A stretch of DNA of 64,000 nt from Allomuricauda sp. ARW1Y1 (GTDB lineage Bacteria; Bacteroidota; Bacteroidia; Flavobacteriales; Flavobacteriaceae): assembly GCF_013407935.1 (NCBI RefSeq), contig NZ_JACBZU010000003.1, positions 1 through 64,000 on the forward strand. Reading direction: 5' to 3'. Under the pieces are notes generated by a model that worked only from the letters and a program-made list of their open reading frames with translations, was not told the DNA's origin and ran no database searches. Below, piece by piece: positions 1-6,629 of this stretch. The position numbers and the translations under genes are program-made. Numbering within the stretch: position 1 is the first letter of the stretch; the number at the start of each line of letters is the position of its first letter.

Positions 1-28
1 CTCTCGGTAAACTTGCTTTTTTTCATGT

Positions 29-72
29 GACAGTTAAAATTTAAAGTTAGAAAATCTGAATTTTAAACTGTC
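29..72. repeat. hairpin with one unpaired base
   Basis: An imperfect inverted repeat: GACAGTT plus AAAATT on the left (29-41) pairs with AATTTT plus AACTGTC on the right (59-72), leaving a single extra A at 65 and a 17-nt loop. It lies just past the stop codon of the minus-strand DUF4407 gene. It could be a terminator, but similar hairpins with unpaired bases follow other minus-strand genes in this island, so it may be a cassette-boundary structure. Confidence 0.5.
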
Positions 73-88
73 CTATTTTTAGGGAAGG

Positions 89-661
89 CTACAGCTTCAT
101 AGAGTTTGTATAGGACAATTTTTTCTTTTCTCTATCCTCAATTAGATTTAAGTAGAAGTCATCATTAGTTCCGGTAAGCAATTTTTTATATTCATTGATT
201 TCTTTGTCCAGGTAATTGTTTGTTGATTGTTTATAACGGTTTATTTTCTCTTGCTTGAAGACTTGAATGTCTTGAGAAAGCTGGCTTGAAAAAACCAGAG
301 TTTCCAATGGTTTGGAAACAATCGTGGAAATAAAAGCAATGAAAATTAAACGAATGCTTACAGAAATAAAACGCGCAGTTTTATTCGGAATGTAGGGAAA
401 TCCGGTTTTAGATAAAGTATAAAGTAGGAATAGATAAATGTTGGTTATCATCCACGCAAAAAACAACCCGATAACTATACCTATCCATAAATTTTGGAGT
501 AAGCCTGTAAATGCTAAAAAACAACTGACAAAACATAAGGTAAAAATTACCGCAACAAGCACTCCGATTCCAGTGAATCGGCTTCTCGTCGATTTATTAC
601 ATTTTCCGATAACATTCTTGTCATCACCGGAAAGCGTCCAAAAAAACATTTTAAGTTTCAT
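89..661 (-). CDS. DUF4407-like membrane protein, short
   Basis: A membrane protein of about 190 residues. It begins with a short cytoplasmic stretch reading FFWTLSGDD, followed by two close transmembrane segments (roughly residues 30-80), a third near 100-115 containing the motif SKPLE, and a charged, coiled C-terminal third. The FFW..(S/A)G.D start and the ..SKP.E motif are shared with the longer protein immediately upstream, which I recognise as DUF4407. The two are therefore paralogues, and this one lacks the long coiled-coil and final membrane segments. The ATG at 661 is chosen because the more upstream candidate is a TTG. It is last in a minus-strand operon, 15 bp after its neighbour. 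The function of DUF4407 is unknown to me. Confidence 0.65.
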   Translation of the reverse strand: MKLKMFFWTLSGDDKNVIGKCNKSTRSRFTGIGVLVAVIFTLCFVSCFLAFTGLLQNLWIGIVIGLFFAWMITNIYLFLLYTLSKTGFPYIPNKTARFISVSIRLIFIAFISTIVSKPLETLVFSSQLSQDIQVFKQEKINRYKQSTNNYLDKEINEYKKLLTGTNDDFYLNLIEDREKKKLSYTNSMKL

Positions 662-676
662 TGCACTCAAATAATT

Positions 677-1900
677 TTAGCCTTCAGATTTGATGAACAA
701 TTCTGGATTATCGTCAATTTTTTTCATCATATCTTCTTTATACTTGGATATGGCGTACTGGGTTAATTCCTCTTGTGCTTTTAGTAATTCTTTCTTTTCT
801 AACAATAGTTTCTCGGATTCTAGATGCTTGATTAAGTCTCTTTCTTGACCGTTTTTATCTTTATGATAGTTGTATTGAATGTAAATGCCCTGTTCTGCTT
901 TGATTAATTCTTGGGTATTCTGTTTTAAGAAGTCATAAGGCGATTTAATAAGCATTAGTTTAAAGAAAATAGGCGTTAATTCAATAGCTAAAAAGAGTAG
1001 TGTGATAAATAAGGAAATCCAAAAGCCAGCTATCTTATGTGCAAGTTTAATCCTTTCCAACAAACCATCAAGTCCAGATGCGACCACTTCAGCATTATCA
1101 ATGTCTTTTTGTTTGTTCTTTTCAAATTTGACTATGTTTTGATATGACTTTTCAATTAATGGCGCGTTCTTATTCTTGATTGTGTTTATTTCTGAATCCA
1201 GCCTTTTCATTTGCTGTTCAATCTTTTTGGCCTCTGGTCCGTAACCTCTCGGACCTGCTTCGCCACTCATTTCTTTGGTTAACTGATTTTCCAGTTCAAC
1301 ATAGCGTTCTTCCTTTGATTGGATTTCGTTCTCCCATTTCGATATTTTTTCCTTTTCATTTTGAATTCGACCAGCGTACAAAGAATCAATACTCGCTATG
1401 TATTCCTGCTGTTTTTTCATTTGCGCTGAGTGAAGTTCCGCATCAATCTCAGATTTAAACATCCGGATTTCAACTGGTTTAGATATGGTTAACGCAATTA
1501 TTGCTCCCATCAGTAAGCGAGGAATTGCGCCTTTTAACTCTCCCCAAGTAATTGCCTCTGTACCGTCACCTGTTCCTGTACTTGAAACAATAAATCTATC
1601 AAGGTTAAAAATCATCAACCCCCAAAAAGCACCGAATATTATTGACATAAAGGATGTGGTCCAGCTTACGGTATCTGCTTCGATTGCTGAACCTCTTGGT
1701 TCAAAAATTGTGTAGAAAGCATAACCACCGGCCAAAGCGGCCATAAGACCTGTTGCAACTATAATACCACCAAGACACATATATTTTACTTGGTCGGAAT
1801 AGGTTGAACGTTCTAGGATATAACTGTCTCCTCCAGCTGCTTTCCAAAAGAAGCGCATAATTTTTGAAGGTTTAGGACTATTGTAGAAGTCTCTTTCCAT
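677..1900 (-). CDS. DUF4407 domain membrane protein
   Basis: A protein of 407 residues with the DUF4407 layout. An N-terminal FFWKAAGGDS motif is followed by two transmembrane segments (about 40-65 and 85-105), the conserved NLDRFIVSS stretch, a third segment ending in ISKPVEIRMF, a long charged coiled coil (about 165-275), a last hydrophobic segment (about 290-315) and a basic coiled tail. The coiled coil probably lies outside the membrane plane and mediates assembly. DUF4407 proteins are integral membrane proteins of unknown role. This gene is sandwiched between an Ig-like protein and a second, shorter DUF4407 protein with gaps of 5 and 15 bp, so the three are probably co-transcribed. The base composition is AT-rich compared with the genes after 6.6 kb. 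Confidence 0.8.
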   Translation of the reverse strand: MERDFYNSPKPSKIMRFFWKAAGGDSYILERSTYSDQVKYMCLGGIIVATGLMAALAGGYAFYTIFEPRGSAIEADTVSWTTSFMSIIFGAFWGLMIFNLDRFIVSSTGTGDGTEAITWGELKGAIPRLLMGAIIALTISKPVEIRMFKSEIDAELHSAQMKKQQEYIASIDSLYAGRIQNEKEKISKWENEIQSKEERYVELENQLTKEMSGEAGPRGYGPEAKKIEQQMKRLDSEINTIKNKNAPLIEKSYQNIVKFEKNKQKDIDNAEVVASGLDGLLERIKLAHKIAGFWISLFITLLFLAIELTPIFFKLMLIKSPYDFLKQNTQELIKAEQGIYIQYNYHKDKNGQERDLIKHLESEKLLLEKKELLKAQEELTQYAISKYKEDMMKKIDDNPELFIKSEG

Positions 1901-1905
1901 ATTTT

Positions 1906-2448
1906 TTAAGGTTTGATTGGATAGTTGGATTTTATAAACGGCTCAAAATCTATTTTTAAGTTTTGAGTAAAGATTTTAGGAGGGTTTAGTTTTAATTCTG
2001 TTGGAACTTGATAAATCAATGAATCATCAAGCGTCTTCTTTAATTTTTTCCTTACTAGCGGAACTGAACTTAAGTTCGATAAATTTGTTTTTGGTCTAAA
2101 AGGATTCAATAATGAAGGCGATGTGGACTCTATGATGATTTTTTTGGTCTGTTTTTGTCCGCCAATACCATAGAAAGTAATTTCCAGATTATATGTTTTA
2201 TCTTCTAATTTTACTTTTTGATGAGAGAAGTTACCTGGTAAGACATTCAAGTTTGATATGGTGATTTTATGACAACCTGCAACGTTCCAAGTTATTTCGG
2301 TTTCATGTCCTCGAACGGTTAATTGGGTTGCATAAACCAAATGATTAAGGTTTAGCTTTCTTGAGAAAAGTAGGTTTTTAACAAACAGAAATGAACACAA
2401 TGCGTTAGTGTGGAGATATTGTATTATATGTTTGATGGTTATGTTCAT
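1906..2448 (-). CDS. Ig-like beta-sandwich protein, unknown
   Basis: About 180 residues from the ATG at 2448; a longer TTG start at 2481 is possible. I do not recognise a named family. The N-terminal 60 residues are basic and hydrophobic. The middle (about 50-120) reads like an Ig/beta-sandwich repeat, with ITWNVAGCHKITI, a PG turn, TYNLEITFYG and a KKIIIES ending. The rest is a proline- and lysine-rich tail. There is no signal peptide. It is first in the operon with the two DUF4407 membrane proteins, 5 bp from the next gene, which suggests it is a soluble partner on the cytoplasmic side. The function is unknown. Confidence 0.6.
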   Translation of the reverse strand: MNITIKHIIQYLHTNALCSFLFVKNLLFSRKLNLNHLVYATQLTVRGHETEITWNVAGCHKITISNLNVLPGNFSHQKVKLEDKTYNLEITFYGIGGQKQTKKIIIESTSPSLLNPFRPKTNLSNLSSVPLVRKKLKKTLDDSLIYQVPTELKLNPPKIFTQNLKIDFEPFIKSNYPIKP

Positions 2449-2666
2449 TTGGTTTGGTTGGTCTTTTTTCACAGAAATCAATTTGCATTTACTTCATTTA
2501 GCTAATCGTTCATAATTACATTTGTCGTTATAGAGAGTTGTCATAAAACAGCTTTTTTGTTTTTTAAGAATTGGGTTTTGTATTTGAAAAACCAAATGTA
2601 TCGTGCGCCAGGCTCCGATATGAAGCGTTTCCGGCTATCAATAGGTGCGTGGTTTAACAGTTACTT

Positions 2667-2738
2667 CTATAAGTACCCACCAAACTGCAAATCCGCGAGG
2701 ATTTTCAGAAGTATGCGAGAACAAGCAAGTACTTATAG
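2667..2738. repeat. nested inverted repeat after lipoprotein gene
   Basis: CTATAAGTAC (2667-2676) is perfectly complementary to GTACTTATAG (2729-2738). Inside lies a second hairpin, CTG-c-AAATCC-gcga-GGATTT-t-CAG. The right arm runs into TTATAGCCATCGTTA (2733-2747), which is the reverse complement of the TAACG-TGGCTATRA motif also found at 3656 and 5373. The element lies just past the stop of the minus-strand lipoprotein gene. Confidence 0.6.
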
Positions 2739-2762
2739 CCATCGTTATTAGCCATGGTGTTT

Positions 2763-3632
2763 TTATTCAATTTCTTCTTTTTCCGACTTATATTTTTCGT
2801 ATTCATCTCCATCGTAATCGGCATTTAGTACATACTCTTTTATCATATCCTCGTCAAACTCCAGTGAAATACTTGCTTTTGATGCCCGACTACCGACATA
2901 GCTGGTGTAAAAAGTGAAAGATTCAGAACTTCCAGCTCTTAGAACATCATAGGTAATATAACCATCGTCAGTTGTGATTTGATTTCCATTCCGGTCTTTA
3001 TAAGTTATTTTATATTTTACCTTGGGAATGTCAAATGTTGTGTTGTTTTTAACAATTCCTTTTCCAGAAGCGGAACCTCCATATCCAGTTTTCCAACTCC
3101 AGTCAACAACAGAAACATCTGTTTTAAAAATCAATAACTTGTTTACAGTATATCTGTACTGAAGGAAATAGGCGTCAATATATTTACTGTTTTTCTGTAC
3201 ATCAGTCGTATCATTTTCTTTAATACAACCAGTGTTAATAGCAAACTTGTAAAGTTCATTTTCTTTATGGTCAGTTAGTCCTTTACTGTCAACTATTTTA
3301 TTATAAAGATTCAATGAGTCAGGTAGAAGATAAAGTTCAATTTCTTTAGTTGATTGCTTACCAAATCCGTTGGTATAGTAATTTGTAGTTGAAACAGAAA
3401 CCAAACTGTCATTGACAAGTTTTGATTCTACAATTTTGATTGAATCAGATTTAAAGTAGCTGTCAAAAGTCGAAATGTTTGGATAAGAACTTTTCATTTG
3501 TTCTTCATTTCCATCTTTAACCGACTTAAAAAACGTTAAAACAGTTTGTTCGGAATCAACTAATTTTTGGTCTTTTCCACAACTCGAAAGTAAAATGGCT
3601 AAAAATAATATGGTTAAATAGTTTTTTTTCAT
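2763..3632 (-). CDS. putative lipoprotein, unknown function
   Basis: A protein of 289 residues starting with a classical lipoprotein signal: a basic MKKN start, a hydrophobic run, then LLSSCGKD, which puts the lipidated Cys near residue 18. The part after it (about 25-60) resembles small NTF2-like lipoprotein domains (a VLTFFKSVKDGNEEQM type helix), but this is a weak impression. The C-terminal half is beta-rich, with a GGSASGKGIVKNN stretch and a Fn3/FxLYD-like pattern (VKYKITYKDRNG, then SFTFYTSYVGS), and the end is acidic. It stands alone, flanked on both sides by hairpin elements, as a single-gene cassette would. The function is not recognisable. Confidence 0.7.
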   Translation of the reverse strand: MKKNYLTILFLAILLSSCGKDQKLVDSEQTVLTFFKSVKDGNEEQMKSSYPNISTFDSYFKSDSIKIVESKLVNDSLVSVSTTNYYTNGFGKQSTKEIELYLLPDSLNLYNKIVDSKGLTDHKENELYKFAINTGCIKENDTTDVQKNSKYIDAYFLQYRYTVNKLLIFKTDVSVVDWSWKTGYGGSASGKGIVKNNTTFDIPKVKYKITYKDRNGNQITTDDGYITYDVLRAGSSESFTFYTSYVGSRASKASISLEFDEDMIKEYVLNADYDGDEYEKYKSEKEEIE

Positions 3633-3655
3633 GTTTTCTTAGTTCATAATACTAC

Positions 3656-3702
3656 TAACGGTTTGGCTATGAACAGTTGGGCATTTTACGCCCTAACTGT
3701 TC
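3656..3702. repeat. TAACG/TGGCTATGA motif with hairpin
   Basis: TAACG at 3656-3660 is followed by GTTTGGCTATGAAC and then a strong hairpin. GAACAGTT plus GGGC (3671-3682) pairs with GCCC plus AACTGTTC (3690-3702) around the loop ATTTTAC, with one unpaired T at 3694. Read in the direction of the upstream TIR operon, no U-run follows, which argues against a simple terminator. A second copy of the motif is at 5373-5390 and an inverted one is at 2733-2747. Confidence 0.65.
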
Positions 3703-3789
3703 AGTTTAGCACCGACTTTTGTTTTATGTTTATACTTTCGTTTTATCACTTTTATCCCAATTGTTTATAGTCATTGTAAGCCACTAGCT

Positions 3790-4365
3790 TTATTTTGTCC
3801 ATTTTGAGAAATTTTTATATCCATCGTCACCATTCCAATCATAAACTGGATAATCCTCTGACAATCGGTAAATTTTGTTTCTATACTTTTCATCCACTTT
3901 ATTCACAGAATAACCATCTAAATCAGGATACTTTATCCATTTTCCATTTATATAGTCATGTAAATTGATTTTCGTACCATCGTCAGAAAATGAATAGCCT
4001 AAAAAATAAAGTGGATTAGAACCTTTTGTTTTTGTCTTTCCATCTTTGCCTTTTATGCCATTGATGTGAACACCAAAAATATGATTTCCTACCTGCATAC
4101 TTTTCATTATCTCGTAGCTTACCCATTTTCTATTGAAAGTATCTGAACCAATTAGAACACAAGTGTTTGAGGTATTTTTAATAGCTCCATTAATTAATCT
4201 CTTTAATGCTATATCACCTGTCTTTTTGGCTGACTCCCAAATTGAAGCATCAAAGAAGCCTGCTGATGCTCTGTCAGGTTTGGATACCCAATGATTCCTT
4301 ACAACGTTTGCTCTAAAATCAATAACATCTTGATAGTGAAAACTAAAAAATACTCTTTTTGCCAT
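3790..4365 (-). CDS. DUF1863 / ThsB-like TIR protein
   Basis: A protein of 191 residues with the signature of MTH538-type TIR-like domains, as in the Thoeris sensor ThsB. The first strand reads RVFFSFHYQD, then RANVVRNHW, a FFDASIWE loop, a helix with IKNTSNTCVLIGSDT, and the active-site helix RKWVSYEI with Glu85 in the catalytic position. In ThsB proteins this domain cleaves NAD+ to make a cyclic ADP-ribose-type signal after phage infection. The C-terminal third (HINGIKGKDG, then NPLYFLGYSF) is also typical of the family. It is the last gene of a tight minus-strand trio (1 bp after the small membrane protein, with a second TIR protein in front). No SIR2-SLOG (ThsA) or macro-domain partner is present nearby. 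The family call is fairly firm; the defence role is inferred. Confidence 0.85.
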   Translation of the reverse strand: MAKRVFFSFHYQDVIDFRANVVRNHWVSKPDRASAGFFDASIWESAKKTGDIALKRLINGAIKNTSNTCVLIGSDTFNRKWVSYEIMKSMQVGNHIFGVHINGIKGKDGKTKTKGSNPLYFLGYSFSDDGTKINLHDYINGKWIKYPDLDGYSVNKVDEKYRNKIYRLSEDYPVYDWNGDDGYKNFSKWTK

Positions 4366-4366
4366 A

Positions 4367-4768
4367 TTAATTGATTATAAACATTACCACAAGTGTAATC
4401 GCGATTAGGGTTCCATAAAAGATTATTTGAGTAATCGAAAATGTACTCGAAATCCAACTATTTTTATTATTGTTTGTTATCGTTGCATTCATATCAAAAT
4501 CAATCTCATTTTCATTTTTTTGTCGAATTAGATTATACAAGTCCCTATATTTTCTTTCTTGTGATAAATAATAACCGTCTAATAGCCAAAAAAGCGGTGT
4601 CGAAATGTAGGTAATCAGCACGTAATCGATATTTGTGTCTTTGGCTGCAAATGCGAATAATGCCGCTACAAGTGTTACTGACCAACCACGAAGTAAAAAA
4701 GAATTAACATTCATTCTGGTTATAACCAGTTGGATAAATTCAAGGTGTTTGATTTTCTTTTCTTCCAT
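4367..4768 (-). CDS. small membrane protein between two TIR genes
   Basis: A protein of 133 residues with no enzymatic domain visible. An N-terminal amphipathic helix (KKIKHLEFIQLVITRMN) leads into a first transmembrane segment (about 28-45), a second hydrophobic stretch with FWLLDGYYLSQERKYRDLY (about 48-75), a polar acidic loop, and a C-terminal transmembrane helix (about 108-131). The gene lies 4 bp after the TIR gene and 1 bp before the DUF1863 TIR gene, so the three almost certainly act together. By analogy with other nucleotide-signal systems, a small membrane protein in this position could be the effector that damages or depolarises the membrane when TIR enzymes make a signal. Nothing in the sequence shows a ligand-binding pocket. 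Confidence 0.75.
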   Translation of the reverse strand: MEEKKIKHLEFIQLVITRMNVNSFLLRGWSVTLVAALFAFAAKDTNIDYVLITYISTPLFWLLDGYYLSQERKYRDLYNLIRQKNENEIDFDMNATITNNNKNSWISSTFSITQIIFYGTLIAITLVVMFIIN

Positions 4769-4772
4769 TTCT

Positions 4773-5315
4773 TTAACTTTTTAACCAAGTTCCAAGTCCT
4801 TTTAAATCACCATTTGGATATTTTACATAGAATGAATTTGGTGTAGAATCGCTCTCGTATATATAAGGATAAATTTGTAGATACTCTGCCCCACTAAAAT
4901 CAGAATAATTGTTTTTTACAGGAAGTACGGCAATATGTTCAATATATTTTTCTGCATCTCCGTGTCCTAATTCCCAATTGCACCATTTGGAACTTATTGC
5001 TCCTTCTGTAGCAAGAAAAATGAACTTTCTATTCTCTTTGATTTTTTGTTTAATTCTGTTTGCTGTAATTCCGCTTGTTGTTATTGGCATCCCATCGTCA
5101 AGCCAATCAACATAGACTTCTACTCCAAAACGCTTTAGGAAGCTGATAGCACTATCAAGTTCTTCTGTTTCATCGTGTTTGTGAGACAGAAAAATAGTCA
5201 CTTTAGAATATCGACTTTCTGCTTTAAATTCTTTTAGACTTTCAGTAATTGTCTTGCTATAGTAGCGTGTACTATTTCTATATTCTGAAAGTCGTGATTT
5301 AGATATTATGCTCAT
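4773..5315 (-). CDS. TIR domain protein
   Basis: A protein of 180 residues. The first 35 residues are basic and helical. A TIR fold then follows: strand VTIFLSHKHDE, helix LDSAISFLKRFG, strand VEVYVDWLDD, a long helix, strand KFIFLATEGAISS, and the helix starting KWCNWELGHGD, where Glu115 in the WCxWE context is the expected NAD-cleaving residue. The remainder (IAVLPVKNN, then GAEYLQIYPYIY) matches the end of bacterial TIR domains. It is the first gene of a three-gene operon followed by a membrane protein and a DUF1863-type TIR protein. Its catalytic residues look intact, so it is probably an active NADase or ADP-ribose cyclase rather than a scaffold. A role in phage defence is inferred from family and context. 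Confidence 0.85.
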   Translation of the reverse strand: MSIISKSRLSEYRNSTRYYSKTITESLKEFKAESRYSKVTIFLSHKHDETEELDSAISFLKRFGVEVYVDWLDDGMPITTSGITANRIKQKIKENRKFIFLATEGAISSKWCNWELGHGDAEKYIEHIAVLPVKNNYSDFSGAEYLQIYPYIYESDSTPNSFYVKYPNGDLKGLGTWLKS

Positions 5316-5372
5316 TTTTTTTCAGCTTGTGGCTAACAAGTTTATATACTGAACTTCATTAATTATATATTC

Positions 5373-5415
5373 TAACGTGGTTGGCTATGCCTAAGTTTGG
5401 TTATTTAAAATAACC
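5373..5415. repeat. TAACG/TGGCTATGC motif plus palindrome
   Basis: The second copy of the island motif is TAACG (5373-5377) followed by TGGTTGGCTATGCC. A 17-bp palindrome comes next, GGTTATTTAAAATAACC at 5399-5415, with a central A. It lies between the HTH gene (downstream side) and the TIR operon (upstream side). Confidence 0.5.
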
Positions 5416-5527
5416 AATATCAAAACTATAAGGTTTATTAAGATAGAATTGAACTAAAAGTAAGAAATACCTATCAAGAAGAAATACGGAATTCTGTAAG
5501 GAAAGTAAACCTGTTATTTTTGTTGCC

Positions 5528-5854
5528 TCACGGCCGGATGTTTGTTCCATATTCCTTTTCAAATTCTGAAAAAAAATCTTGCAAGGAACAATTTTCAAAA
5601 CGACAAATACTGTAAACAGTGGTCAAAGGAATGTTGTAGCCATCTAATTCTTTAATTTTACTTAAAGTTGAAGAGGTGATCCCACAACCTTTGGAGTATT
5701 CATTTTGTGATATTTCGTTGCCGTCTTTATCATAAAATGGGCTAAAGTATTTTTCAGTGATAAAGTTGCATAAATACTTATTCACTAAAGCGTTTATCTT
5801 TTTTAATTCTATTTTATTTGAATTACTCTGTGGCAACTTGTTTACTTTATTCAA
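5528..5854 (-). CDS. small HTH (XRE-like) regulator
   Basis: About 108 residues. The middle holds a plausible Cro/C1-type helix-turn-helix: ISQNEYSKGCGITSSTLSKI, then PLTTVYSICRFENCSLQDFFSEFE, where the last part is the usual 'ac-cording to organ' helix of XRE proteins that select a lifestyle by target binding. There is no ATG in frame; the first usable codon is a TTG at 5854. An ATG 12 bp upstream (5868-5866) would join this frame only by slippage on a run of seven T (minus strand), so either a TTG start or an assembly or programmed slip is possible. A TTCGC-gata-GCGAA palindrome just upstream (5882-5895) suits autoregulation. It may control the TIR operon 210 bp downstream. Confidence 0.55.
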   Translation of the reverse strand: MNKVNKLPQSNSNKIELKKINALVNKYLCNFITEKYFSPFYDKDGNEISQNEYSKGCGITSSTLSKIKELDGYNIPLTTVYSICRFENCSLQDFFSEFEKEYGTNIRP

Positions 5855-5881
5855 AAAAAGACGTTCATAAAAAAATATCTG

Positions 5882-5895
5882 TTCGCGATAGCGAA
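5882..5895. promoter_or_regulatory. 14-bp palindrome, likely operator of HTH gene
   Basis: TTCGC-gata-GCGAA, located 28 bp upstream of the presumed TTG start of the minus-strand HTH gene. A small XRE-type regulator usually binds such a site in its own promoter. The assignment is inferred from position only. Confidence 0.4.
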
Positions 5896-6011
5896 TGATT
5901 ATATATTTTTGTTATATTGCCGTTGTTATTATATAGATTTGCGATTCTTCGTATAAATAATATTTGAAGCTATCGCTTTGAATCTCGCTTTTGAAAACTG
6001 GTAATTTTTAA

Positions 6012-6072
6012 GTACACGAGAGGATAAGTAGATTGGCTCACGACCCGGGCGTGAGCTCTCTTATTCGTGTAC
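6012..6072. repeat. 61-bp nested hairpin
   Basis: Three stacked perfect stems: GTACACGA (6012-6019) with TCGTGTAC (6065-6072), ATAAG (6024-6028) with CTTAT (6060-6064), and GCTCACG (6036-6042) with CGTGAGC (6050-6056). The apical loop is ACCCGGG. Four bases (GAGG) bulge on the left and an asymmetric internal loop separates the inner stems. No T-run follows on either side, so it is unlikely to be a plain terminator. Confidence 0.65.
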
Positions 6073-6629
6073 GGGTATACCAGTACCTCAAAGGCGGTAA
6101 GTTGAGTTTTCACGCCCAACTTGTTTCTTGGCGTTTGGTTTTATTTTTTTCTTTTTCGATGTGTCGCTAACCTTTATTTAGGTTTATGGGAAACATTTGG
6201 CAACTTTTTAATGTGGGGTTCACATCGTGTTTTTGTCCTGTTTTTGGGACATCGCACTCGGTGTTTGATATCCTGTTTCGTAAAAAGCCAAAGAATCCCA
6301 TTTAATTGATGTTGTGACTATAGTTATGGGATATCCGTTGTTTTTTGTTTCTGGATTCGTTTTATCTCTTTGTCCCATGACTGACGTATACACTTTTGGG
6401 GTATCCGGCCCTAATTCATTTTCATAGTCCATTTCTTTTTAGGAGTCCTATTTCTAGGTACGGTTTGTACCTGGACAGGGTGTCCTCAGCCTGAACCTTG
6501 GTCCCTAGGTAAGTTACGACTTTGTGGTGACTTGTGGGCAGTGAAAACAAAAAACCTCCGGACAGGGTAGGAGTTGTCCAGAGGCATGATTCAATTAACA
6601 CTAACTGTTTAATCAAACAACTCAAAATT

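Larger units (their letters stand above)
5855..6629. other. non-coding junction between AT-rich island and SusC operon
   Basis: A stretch of 775 bp without a convincing gene. It holds a TTCGC/GCGAA palindrome (5882-5895) upstream of the HTH gene, the large nested hairpin at 6012-6072, a smaller AAGTTG/CAACTT repeat shortly after it, and an AGGTAC/GTACCT repeat near 6456-6471 upstream of the SusC gene. Two minus-strand open frames here look random. The base composition rises from AT-rich to more balanced across this stretch, so it probably marks the edge of the acquired island. Confidence 0.5.

Noticed and set aside
2557-2917. Plus-strand frames over the 2667-2738 hairpin and lipoprotein gene end
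   Set aside because: They arise from the repeat and from the antisense of the lipoprotein gene.
3671-3702. Hairpin read as a rho-independent terminator of the TIR operon
   Set aside because: The minus-strand transcript has no U-run after the stem, and the flanking motif recurs elsewhere.
29-6072. Classical integron attC sites
   Set aside because: The hairpins with unpaired bases look similar, but the RYYYAAC/GTTRRRY core is not met at the junctions checked and no integrase is in the window.
6220-6625. Two overlapping minus-strand open frames upstream of the SusC gene
   Set aside because: No recognisable domains, odd composition, and they lie where the SusC promoter should be.
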